Under the pieces are notes generated by a model. It did not search any database, was not told the DNA's origin, and saw only the letters and a list, made by a program, of their open reading frames with translations. Position numbers and translations under genes: made by a program. A DNA stretch of 64,000 nucleotides, taken from the NCBI RefSeq assembly GCF_022829285.1, contig NZ_JAKSYI010000121.1, positions 51,792 to 115,791 on the forward strand. Direction: 5' to 3'. Below are positions 27,797-35,334 of this stretch, one piece after another. Every line of letters begins with the position of its first letter. Within the stretch, counting starts at the first letter, position 1. The stretch comes from Methylobacterium sp. J-078 (GTDB lineage: Bacteria > Pseudomonadota > Alphaproteobacteria > Rhizobiales > Beijerinckiaceae).

Positions 27797-29386
27797 GTGA
27801 ACGAGCAGGACCAGGACGACCGCGCCCGCCACAGCCGGATCAAGGCGCCGCGCGCCTACAGCTACGGCGCCCCCCGCCGGATCGAGGGCTTGCCGGCCGC
27901 TCTGCCCGAGCCGGTGCGCGCCTATCTCGACATCCTGCCGGAGGGGCGCATCGTCGGCTTCCCCCTGGCGCCGCTGGACCGCACCGGCATCCCGGTCTGG
28001 TTCGTGTCGCTGTTCCTCGACGATCCGTTCTTCGTCGGCGCCATGCCGAGCGGGATCGGCTACGGCGCCACCGACGACGAGGCGATCATCGGCGCGGTGG
28101 CGGAGATCGCCGAGAACCTGATGCCGTCGCTGGCCGTCATGCCGCGCAAGAAGGAGCGCGCCAGCTACGACGACCTCGTGCGGGTCTACGGCGCCGGCGC
28201 GGTGGCCGACCCCCTCACCCTGTGCCTGCCGGCCGGCAGCCCGGTGGGACGCGCCACTACCCTCGAATGGACGCCCACGATCCGCGCCCGCACCGGTGAG
28301 ACGGTGCTGATGCCGCTGGACATCGCCGCCACCGACTATTTCGAGCTGTCGGAAGGCTACAAGCCCTTCACCAACCTCATCACCAACGGCCTCGGCGCTG
28401 GGCCGGACGTGGACTTCGCGCTGGGCCACGGCCTGCTCGAACTCCTGCAGCGCGACGGCAACGGCCTGCTGTTCCGCGCCCTCGACCAGGGCGTGATGCT
28501 CGACCTCTCGGAGGGTCTCGGCCCCGAGACGCGCGGCATGCTCGACCGGCTGGACGCCCTCGGGATCAAGGCCCTGCCGAAATTCGCCACGGACCAGTTC
28601 GGCCTGACCAACCTCTACGTCGTCGGCTACGACCGCAATCTCGCCGACACGCCCGTGCCGATCGCGCTCTCGGCCTGCGGCGAGGCCTGCGATCCGGACC
28701 GTGAGCGGGCCCTGCGCAAGGCGCTCCTCGAGTTCCAGGCCGCCCGCGTGCGCAAGGCCTTCGGCCACGGGCCGCTCGCCTTCGCCGAGCGTGTCACGCC
28801 GCCCGGCTACGTCAAGGCGTTCATCGACAAGGCGCTGCCGAGCCTCGATCTGGAAGAGAGCCGCGCCCTCAAGGCGATGCTCGAATGGATCGTCCATCCG
28901 CCGGAGGGCATCGCCGACACGCTTCGCGACACCGTCTATTCCGAGCGCTCGACCAAGCGCTTCCAGGACTTGTCGACGACGGAAGCGCCGGACGGGCACG
29001 CGCGAGGTCGCATCGCCCGCGAGCGCCTGGAGGACGCCGGGTTCGACGTGCTCTACGTTGATTGCTCGCCGCCGGGCGGCGCGGTCGGCGTGGTCAAGGC
29101 GATCGTGCCGGGGCTCGAGGTCGAGACCATGAGCTATCACCGCATCGGTGAGCGAAACACGCAGAAGCTCATCGAGCGCGACCACCCGCTGATCCGCTTC
29201 GGCGAGGCCACTGACACCCTGAAGCCCGTGCGCCTGACACCCGAGGCAATCGAGCGCTTCGGGGGCCAGCCCCTGTTCGACACCGCGCTCGCCGACCACA
29301 TCGTCGGCTCGCACTACCCGCTCTATCGCGAGCCGGAATCGCACCACGCGCCGTTCCGTCTGGCGCAGCAGGGACGCGCCGCATGA
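27797..29386 (+). CDS. YcaO-domain protein (ATP-dependent amide/carboxylate activation), stand-alone
   Basis: GTG start at 27797, 529 residues. YcaO hallmarks: SGIGYGATDDEAIIGAVAEI (85-104, first ATP/Mg glutamates at 103 and 106), NGLGAGPDVDFALGHGLLEL (197-216) with Glu215 and LLQRD, and the C-terminal GGAVGVVKAIVPGLEV typical of the family. The usual Arg after the first Glu pair is Asn. YcaO enzymes use ATP to activate a backbone amide (azoline, thioamide, amidine) or, rarely, a small molecule. No precursor peptide, TfuA, E1-like or dehydrogenase partner is encoded beside it. Substrate unknown; in this context a small-molecule substrate is my inference. Confidence 0.85.
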   Translation: MNEQDQDDRARHSRIKAPRAYSYGAPRRIEGLPAALPEPVRAYLDILPEGRIVGFPLAPLDRTGIPVWFVSLFLDDPFFVGAMPSGIGYGATDDEAIIGAVAEIAENLMPSLAVMPRKKERASYDDLVRVYGAGAVADPLTLCLPAGSPVGRATTLEWTPTIRARTGETVLMPLDIAATDYFELSEGYKPFTNLITNGLGAGPDVDFALGHGLLELLQRDGNGLLFRALDQGVMLDLSEGLGPETRGMLDRLDALGIKALPKFATDQFGLTNLYVVGYDRNLADTPVPIALSACGEACDPDRERALRKALLEFQAARVRKAFGHGPLAFAERVTPPGYVKAFIDKALPSLDLEESRALKAMLEWIVHPPEGIADTLRDTVYSERSTKRFQDLSTTEAPDGHARGRIARERLEDAGFDVLYVDCSPPGGAVGVVKAIVPGLEVETMSYHRIGERNTQKLIERDHPLIRFGEATDTLKPVRLTPEAIERFGGQPLFDTALADHIVGSHYPLYREPESHHAPFRLAQQGRAA

Positions 29387-30228
29387 GCCTGCGCTTCGCC
29401 TACAACACCAACGGCACCGCCCATCACCGCCTGGACGACGCGATCGACCTGATCGCAGAGGCCGGCTACCAGGGCGTCGCGCTGACCCTCGACATCCACC
29501 ACCTCGATCCCTTCGCCGAGACCTGGCTGCAGGAGGCGCAGCGGGTGTCGAGCCGCCTGCAGCGCCTCGGCCTCGGCTCGGTCATCGAGACCGGCGCGCG
29601 CTTCCTCCTCGACCCGAAGGCCAAGCACGAGCCGACCCTGGTGAGCGGTGATGCCGCTGGCCGAGCCCGCCGCATCGGCTTCCTCAAGCGGGCGATCGAC
29701 ATTGCGGCGATCCTGCATTCCGAGGCGGTTTCGTTCTGGGCCGGCGTGCCGAAACCCGGCATCGACGTCGAGGACGCCAAGGGCTGGCTGCATGAGGGCC
29801 TGCGCGAGGTCGTCGCCTACGCCGCCGAGCAGAAGGTGGTCGCCTGCCTGGAGCCCGAGCCCGGCATGCTGATCGAGACGCTGGACGACTACGCCGCCCT
29901 CCACATTCCCGGCTTGCGGCTCGCCCTCGACACCGGCCATTGCCTCGTCACCGGCGAGCGCGATCCGGCCGCGGCGGTCGGCGAGTTCGCGGATCGAATC
30001 GGCACCGTGGCCCTGGAGGACATGGCGCGGGGCACCCACGTGCACCTGCCCTTCGGCGAGGGCGACATGGACGTGCCCGCGGTCCTCGATGCCCTCGACG
30101 GGATCGGCTTCGAGAAACTCATCTGCGTCGAACTCTCCCGCGAGAGCCACCGCGCCGACCTGATGGTCCCGGCCTCGCTGCGATACCTGCGCGACTGCCG
30201 CAACCCGAACCCGGGAGCCTCCGCGTGA
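29383..30228 (+). CDS. Xylose-isomerase-like TIM-barrel sugar isomerase/epimerase
   Basis: 281 residues, ATGA overlap with the YcaO gene. It begins LRFAYNTNGTAHHRLDDAID, the first strand and helix of the AP-endonuclease-2/xylose-isomerase barrel. Metal ligands typical of the family are visible: Glu157/Glu159 (CLEPEPGML), Asp183 and His186 (ALDTGHC), His219/His221 (GTHVHLPFGEGDMD) and Glu250 (CVELSRESH). Members isomerise, epimerise or dehydrate sugars and inososes (for example IolE, IolI). With the Gfo/Idh enzyme it could convert an oxidised cyclitol or sugar. Confidence 0.8.
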   Translation: MSLRFAYNTNGTAHHRLDDAIDLIAEAGYQGVALTLDIHHLDPFAETWLQEAQRVSSRLQRLGLGSVIETGARFLLDPKAKHEPTLVSGDAAGRARRIGFLKRAIDIAAILHSEAVSFWAGVPKPGIDVEDAKGWLHEGLREVVAYAAEQKVVACLEPEPGMLIETLDDYAALHIPGLRLALDTGHCLVTGERDPAAAVGEFADRIGTVALEDMARGTHVHLPFGEGDMDVPAVLDALDGIGFEKLICVELSRESHRADLMVPASLRYLRDCRNPNPGASA

Positions 30229-31448
30229 GGATCTGCTTCGTCTCGCGCCGCTACTTCCCGGCCATCTCCGGTATGAGCGTCTACGCACAGAACCTGCTGC
30301 GCGAACTGGTCGAGGCCGGCCACGACGTCACGATGATCTCGCAGTACCGGGGCGACGCCTTCGGCACCCGGGTCTACGGCGGCGGCCCGCCGCCCGCCGT
30401 GCCCGGCGTCACCGTCATCGGCCTGGAACAGGTCGGCGAGCAGGAGAACGGCGATTTCGAGCGCGACATCGACACGATGGTGGCGACGATCCAGGCCGAG
30501 CACGCGAAGAAGCCGTTCGACATCCTGCACGCCCAGTACGGCTATCCCACCGGCTGGGCGACCCTCCTGGCCTCGCGGGCCATCGGCGTGCCGAACGTGG
30601 TCTCGATCCAGGGCGGCGACGGCCACTGGGTCGGCTCCTGCTGCGAGACGCACCGGGTCGCCATGTGCGAGGTGCTGGCCCATGCCAACGCCCTGCTGAT
30701 CGGCGGCGCCTCCTTCGTCGAGGAGGTCTGCGACCGGCTCGGCTCGGACCCTACGCGCTTCACCATCGTGCCCGGCGCCGTCGACACCGCACGCTTCACG
30801 CCCGGCCCCGGAGACCATCCTGGCCCGGTGCGGCTGTTCTATCACGGCCGCGTCGACCGCCGAAAAGGCGTACTCGACTTCATCGACGCCCTCGCGCTGC
30901 TGCGCACCCGCGCGATTCCGTTCGCGGCGACGATCTCCGGGATCGGGCCGGACGTGGATTCATCGAAGGCCCGCGCCGCCGAACTGAATTTCTCGGACGA
31001 CGAGGTTCGCTTCACGGGATACGCCGATTACGACACCGTCCCCGACCTCTACCGGGCGGCGGACGTCTTCGTATCCCCGACCTACGCGGAAGGGTTCTCC
31101 AACACGATCCTGGAGGCGATGGCGGCCGGCCTCGCGGTGGTCTCGACCCACGCGGTCGGCGTCTCCGACTGCCTGCGCGACGGCGAGAACGGCCTCCTGG
31201 TGCAGCCGGGCGACGTGCCGGCCCTGGCCGACGCCCTCGCCCGGGTGATCGAGGATGCGCCCCTGCAGCGTCGCCTCGCCGAAGACGGCCTGGCGGAATG
31301 CCGGCGGGTCTATTCCTGGCGCGCGGTCGGCCGACAGATCATGGACGTCTACGCCGACGTGGCCCCTGCCCGGCCCGCCACCGACTTCCCGACGGTGCTG
31401 CCGCACGATCCGTCCTGCCGCTTCCGCGCCGAACCGCACCTGCTGTGA
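30225..31448 (+). CDS. GT4-family glycosyltransferase
   Basis: GTG start at 30225 overlaps the previous stop (GTGA) and follows GGGAG. 407 residues with the GT-B fold: the N-domain opens MRICFVSRRYFPAISGMSVY, the nucleotide-sugar domain has LFYHGRVDRRKG (204-215), and the retaining-enzyme EX7E pair is Glu289/Glu297 (EGFSNTILE). In gene order and family it corresponds to MshA, which links GlcNAc to inositol phosphate in mycothiol synthesis, but the acceptor cannot be read from sequence. Coupled to the PIG-L gene four bases downstream. Confidence 0.85.
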   Translation: MRICFVSRRYFPAISGMSVYAQNLLRELVEAGHDVTMISQYRGDAFGTRVYGGGPPPAVPGVTVIGLEQVGEQENGDFERDIDTMVATIQAEHAKKPFDILHAQYGYPTGWATLLASRAIGVPNVVSIQGGDGHWVGSCCETHRVAMCEVLAHANALLIGGASFVEEVCDRLGSDPTRFTIVPGAVDTARFTPGPGDHPGPVRLFYHGRVDRRKGVLDFIDALALLRTRAIPFAATISGIGPDVDSSKARAAELNFSDDEVRFTGYADYDTVPDLYRAADVFVSPTYAEGFSNTILEAMAAGLAVVSTHAVGVSDCLRDGENGLLVQPGDVPALADALARVIEDAPLQRRLAEDGLAECRRVYSWRAVGRQIMDVYADVAPARPATDFPTVLPHDPSCRFRAEPHLL

Positions 31449-31452
31449 GCCG

Positions 31453-32217
31453 ATGCCCACCGCGCTCGCCCTGTCGCCCCATCTCGACGATGCCGCCTTC
31501 TCCTGCGGCGGTCTCCTCCACGCCCTCGGACGGGCGGGTTGGGAGGTGGCGACCGTGACGGTGTTCACCGGATCGGTGGCGAACCCGACCGGCTTCGCCC
31601 TCGCCTGCCAGACCGACAAGGGGCTCGGGCCGGAAGTCGACTACATGGATCTGCGCCGGGCCGAGGATGCGGCGGCGATCCGCGCCCTGGGGCTGGCGGC
31701 GCCGCGCCACTGGCCCTTCCGCGAGGCGCCCCATCGCGGCTACGCCTCGGCCCCTGAGCTGTTCGAGGACGTCCGGGAGGAGGACGAAATCGTGCCCGAC
31801 CTGATCCGTGCGATCCGGGCGGTCCTCTCCGAGACGGCCCCCGACCTGATCCTCGCCCCCCAGGCCATCGGCGGCCATGTCGATCACGTTCAGGTGGTGC
31901 GCGCCCTCGATGCGGCCGAGCCAACCGCGCCGATCCTGTGGTGGCGCGACTTTCCCTACACCGTGCGCGACCAGAGCCCGAAGGAGCCCCTACGCGCGCG
32001 CTTCGCCGCGCTGCCGGAGGCGGAGGTCCGGTTCGGCGCCGAGGGCCAGGAGGCGAAGGCCGAGGCCTGCGCCGCCTACGCGACGCAGCTCGGCTTCCAG
32101 TTCGGCGGCCGCGAGGGCCTCGCCCGGCGCCTGGAGCAGGAGGGCGGCCGCGAGCGCTTCCGCCGGCAAGGCGCGCTTCCCGAGAGCCTCGGGCGTCTCG
32201 TCGCCGATGCCGGCTGA
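31453..32217 (+). CDS. PIG-L/LmbE-family deacetylase
   Basis: 254 residues, starting four bases after the GT4 stop. The zinc site of N-acetylglucosaminyl-inositol-type deacetylases is intact: SPHLDDAAFSCGG (His10, Asp12, Asp13) and GGHVDHVQVV (His142, His145). Known members remove acetate from GlcNAc-inositol (MshB), GlcNAc-malate (BshB) and GlcNAc-PI. The neighbouring ino1 and GT4 genes support a GlcNAc-cyclitol substrate here. Its last 11 bases overlap the next gene. Confidence 0.88.
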   Translation: MPTALALSPHLDDAAFSCGGLLHALGRAGWEVATVTVFTGSVANPTGFALACQTDKGLGPEVDYMDLRRAEDAAAIRALGLAAPRHWPFREAPHRGYASAPELFEDVREEDEIVPDLIRAIRAVLSETAPDLILAPQAIGGHVDHVQVVRALDAAEPTAPILWWRDFPYTVRDQSPKEPLRARFAALPEAEVRFGAEGQEAKAEACAAYATQLGFQFGGREGLARRLEQEGGRERFRRQGALPESLGRLVADAG

Positions 32218-32917
32218 GGCGCCGCCCGCCGAACCGAAGAGCCTGCGCGACCCGAGCGCCCTGGCCGCGCGAAAGGCCCTGCTGGACAGCCCACACATCG
32301 CCCCCATCCGTGCCCTCGCCCGGCAGATCGCCGTGGCGCACGGGGCCGAGGTGCCCGACCCCGACCCCCTCGACGGCGGCGTCGAGACCCGGCTGTTGCT
32401 CCTCCTGGAGACGCCGGGGCCGAGCATTCGCGGCACGGGCCTCGTCTCGCGCGACAACCCCACGGGGACCGCCGCCAACCTGTTCCGCTTCCTCGCCGAG
32501 GCGGGCATCGCCCGTCGCGACAGCCTGATCTGGAACACGATCCCGTGGGTGATCCACGCGCCCGGTGCGCTGAACCGTGCCCCGCGCCGGTCCGAGGTAA
32601 CGCAGGCTTTGCCCTGCCTCGCACCACTCCTCGCCTGCTTGCCACAGTTGCGTGTCATCGTGCTCTCCGGGCGGGTCGCCGGTCTGGCGCGGAGTGAGTT
32701 GGAAACCCTGAGGCCGGACCTAACCGTGATCCCGATTCCGCACCCGAGCCCGACTTATGTCTGCACCGCGCCGAGCGTCGCGGAGTGCATCCGGGCGGGC
32801 CTCGCCCAGGCGCAGGCCTGCATCGCCGGTGGGCATCGAGCCTCCCTCGCTGGCAATTGCCGCCCGATGCCCCTAAATGCGGGCGACGGGCCGTGGTCCG
32901 GCACAAGCTCGGGTTGA
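32207..32917 (+). CDS. Uracil-DNA-glycosylase-superfamily protein
   Basis: 236 residues. UDG-like motifs: LLLLLETPGPSIRGTG (63-78), NPTGTAANLFRF, IWNTIPWV (108-115) and the C-terminal PHPSPTYV (179-185, His179). Spacing and motif 1 (ETPGP in place of GEAPG or GQDPY) set it apart from families 1 and 4. The start overlaps the PIG-L end, so it is on the same transcript. A DNA-repair function is the family expectation. A different base or nucleoside substrate within the biosynthetic operon is possible but unsupported. The C-terminal 30 residues are unrecognised. Confidence 0.75.
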   Translation: MPAEAPPAEPKSLRDPSALAARKALLDSPHIAPIRALARQIAVAHGAEVPDPDPLDGGVETRLLLLLETPGPSIRGTGLVSRDNPTGTAANLFRFLAEAGIARRDSLIWNTIPWVIHAPGALNRAPRRSEVTQALPCLAPLLACLPQLRVIVLSGRVAGLARSELETLRPDLTVIPIPHPSPTYVCTAPSVAECIRAGLAQAQACIAGGHRASLAGNCRPMPLNAGDGPWSGTSSG

Positions 32918-32974
32918 CCCATGCCGCCGTCGCGGCCGTGCGCGGGGAGCCCAGCGGAGGCGGACGCCGACACG

Positions 32975-34015
32975 ATGAACTTTGCGGGACAGCAGAAGCA
33001 GATCGAGACGGCCGAGGCGCTCGCGCCCGAGGCATCCCCGATCGACGCGGCGGAGGCCGAGGCGGCACCGAAATCCGGCCTGCGCGGCCGCTACGCCTGG
33101 CTCGGCACCATCGCGAGCCTCGCCATCCTGGCCGGCTCGCTGTTCGTCCTGTGGAAGCTCGTCGAGACCGTCACCTGGGCGGAGATGCACGCCGCCTTCA
33201 CCGGTGCCTCGGCCGAACAGCTCACCTTCGCCTTCCTGTTCGTGGGGCTGAGCTACCTCTTCCTCACTTGCTACGACGCCCTCGCGCTCCGACAACTCAA
33301 GCTGAAGGTGCCCTACCGAACGACGGCTCTGGCCTCGTTCACGAGTTACGCGGTCAGCTTCACGCTCGGCTTCCCGCTCCTTACCGCCGGGACGATCCGC
33401 TACTGGATCTACTCCGGCAAGGGACTGGGGCCGGCGAAGATCGCGGCCCTCACGGTGATCGCCGGATTCACCTTCTGGCTCGGGATGGGCGTCGTCCTCG
33501 GGCTCAGCCTCGTCGTCGAGGCGGGCCAGCTCGCGGCCCTCACCTTCACCAGCATCGCGTTGAACCAGGGCGTCGGCTTCGGCGCGCTCCTCGCCGTGGT
33601 GGCGTACCTGCTCTGGGTCTCCCTGAAGCGCCGCCACGTGCGGGTAAAGAGCTGGCGCCTCGAGCTTCCCGGCGCCTCGGTGTCCCTGAGCCAGATGGTG
33701 GTGGGCATCGGCGACGTCTGCGCGGCGGCCGCCACGCTCTACGTGCTTCTGCCGGCGGGCACCTCCATCGGCTTCACGACCTTCGTGGCGATCTACGTCC
33801 TGGCCGCCATGCTGGGCATCGCGTCGAACGCACCGGGCGGCATCGGGGTGTTCGAGGCCACGATCCTGCTCGCTCTCTCGAGTCTGCCCCGTGATCAGGT
33901 GCTCGGATCGCTGCTGCTGTTCCGGGTCTGCTACTATCTCGTACCCTTTGTCATCGCCCTGGCCATGTTGACGGTCTACGAGATCGTCAAGCGCAGCCGA
34001 GGCGCGAAGGCCTGA
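32975..34015 (+). CDS. UPF0104/LPG-synthase-TM-type integral membrane protein
   Basis: 346 residues, with about eight predicted helices after a charged 45-residue N-terminus (first helix WLGTIASLAILAGSLFVLW). Conserved patterns of the flippase-like domain of lysylphosphatidylglycerol synthetase: YAVSFTLGFPLLTAGTIRYW, later SNAPGGIGVFEATILLALS. It lacks the cytosolic aminoacyl-transfer domain, so it is a membrane-only member, often suspected of lipid or glycolipid flipping. GGAGG is 20 bases before ATG 32975, farther than usual. It lies 57 bases after the UDG-like gene. Confidence 0.8.
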   Translation: MNFAGQQKQIETAEALAPEASPIDAAEAEAAPKSGLRGRYAWLGTIASLAILAGSLFVLWKLVETVTWAEMHAAFTGASAEQLTFAFLFVGLSYLFLTCYDALALRQLKLKVPYRTTALASFTSYAVSFTLGFPLLTAGTIRYWIYSGKGLGPAKIAALTVIAGFTFWLGMGVVLGLSLVVEAGQLAALTFTSIALNQGVGFGALLAVVAYLLWVSLKRRHVRVKSWRLELPGASVSLSQMVVGIGDVCAAAATLYVLLPAGTSIGFTTFVAIYVLAAMLGIASNAPGGIGVFEATILLALSSLPRDQVLGSLLLFRVCYYLVPFVIALAMLTVYEIVKRSRGAKA

Positions 34016-34043
34016 GGCGCGCGGCTGAGCCAGGAGGGTCCGC

Positions 34044-35324
34044 ATGGGACGGGGCGCGCGCCGATCATCCTGGACCGCCGCCGCCATCGTGGCCTCGGGC
34101 CTCGGGGTGTTCGCAGCCGGACGGGGCACCCTCGACGGGCCGATGATCGGTGCCTCCGTGGTGGTCTTCTGCCTCGGGGGCGTCATCGGCGGTCTCGGGC
34201 GTTCCCGCATCGTGCGCGCACCGGAAAACCCCGGAGCGAGCCGGCACTCGATCGCCGAAGCGCTCCTGGCCAACATTCCCGACCCCGTCATCCTGGTCGA
34301 CCGCCGCGCGGTGGTCATCGAGGTCAACCCCGCCGCCCGAGCCCTGCTGCCGGCCCTGAAGCTGCGCCACCCGCTCTCCTTCGCCCTGCGCACGCCCGAC
34401 GTCCTCGACGGGATCGAGGAGGTTCTGCGCACCGGCGCGTCGCTCAAGACGCTCTATTCCACGCGTGTCCCCACCGAGCGGGCCTTCGAGGTGCAGATCG
34501 GCGCCCTGCCGATGCCGGACGGAGTCGTGGGCGGTCAGCCCAACGTCGTGCTGTTCCTGCGCGACCTCACCTCGGCACGGCGCCTGGAGGCGATGCGGGT
34601 CGATTTCGTCGCCAATGCCAGCCACGAACTGCGCACGCCGCTGGCCTCGCTCCTCGGCTTCATCGAGACGCTGCAGGGCCCCGCCCGCAACGATCCGCCG
34701 GCGCGGGAGCGCTTCCTCGGGATCATGAAGGCCCAGGCGCAGCGGATGGCGCGTCTCGTCGACGACCTCCTGTCACTGTCGCGGATCGAGTTGCGCGAGC
34801 ACGTCGCGCCGACCCGTCCCGTCGACCTGACCCGGATCGCGCGCCAGATGGTGGACACGCAGGGGCCGCTGGCCCGCGACCGCGGCGTGGTCCTCAGCGT
34901 CGCGGCGGACGGCGCCTTCCCCATCCTCGGCGAGCGCGACGAGTTGCTGCGGGTGGTCGAGAACCTGATCGAGAACGCCGTGAAGTACGGCGGCAGCGGG
35001 GGCCGCGTCGAGGTCGCCCTCCGGCGACAGACCGATACGGCCAGCGGGCGCACCAGCGTCGAACTCGCCGTGCGGGACCATGGTCCGGGCATCGCCGCCG
35101 AGCACATTCCCCGCCTGACCGAACGCTTCTACCGGGTCGACGTCGCCTCGAGCCGCGACCAGGGCGGGACCGGCCTCGGCCTCGCCATCGTCAAGCATAT
35201 CGTCAACCGGCACCGGGGCCGCCTGATCATCGAGAGCGCCCCCGACGCGGGCACCACCGTGCGGGCGATCTTCCCGGAATTCGAAGCCGCCGGATCACCG
35301 GACATCCTGGCCGAGCCGGCCTGA
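34044..35324 (+). CDS. PhoR-like sensor histidine kinase
   Basis: 426 residues: two short N-terminal membrane helices (TAAAIVASGLGVFAAG; MIGASVVVFCLGGVIGGL), a PAS-like region (IPDPVILVDRRAVVIEVNPAA), the HisKA H-box VANASHELRTPLASLLGF, then N-box NLIENAVKYGG, G1 DHGPGI and G2 GGTGLGLAIVKHI. This layout is that of PhoR. AGGAGGG precedes ATG 34044. No response regulator or pst genes are adjacent, so the phosphate role is uncertain. It may be co-transcribed with the upstream operon. Confidence 0.85.
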   Translation: MGRGARRSSWTAAAIVASGLGVFAAGRGTLDGPMIGASVVVFCLGGVIGGLGRSRIVRAPENPGASRHSIAEALLANIPDPVILVDRRAVVIEVNPAARALLPALKLRHPLSFALRTPDVLDGIEEVLRTGASLKTLYSTRVPTERAFEVQIGALPMPDGVVGGQPNVVLFLRDLTSARRLEAMRVDFVANASHELRTPLASLLGFIETLQGPARNDPPARERFLGIMKAQAQRMARLVDDLLSLSRIELREHVAPTRPVDLTRIARQMVDTQGPLARDRGVVLSVAADGAFPILGERDELLRVVENLIENAVKYGGSGGRVEVALRRQTDTASGRTSVELAVRDHGPGIAAEHIPRLTERFYRVDVASSRDQGGTGLGLAIVKHIVNRHRGRLIIESAPDAGTTVRAIFPEFEAAGSPDILAEPA

Positions 35325-35334
35325 AGCCGGATCG

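Noticed and set aside
23432..32217. Complete mycothiol or bacillithiol pathway
   Set aside because: No MshC-like ligase, MshD acetyltransferase or BshC is present in the window; only the early-step families match.
23432..32217. Hopanoid cyclitol-ether head-group synthesis by this operon
   Set aside because: That route, as known, uses HpnI/HpnJ/HpnK and derives the ring from GlcNAc, not from Ino1; no radical-SAM HpnJ is present here.
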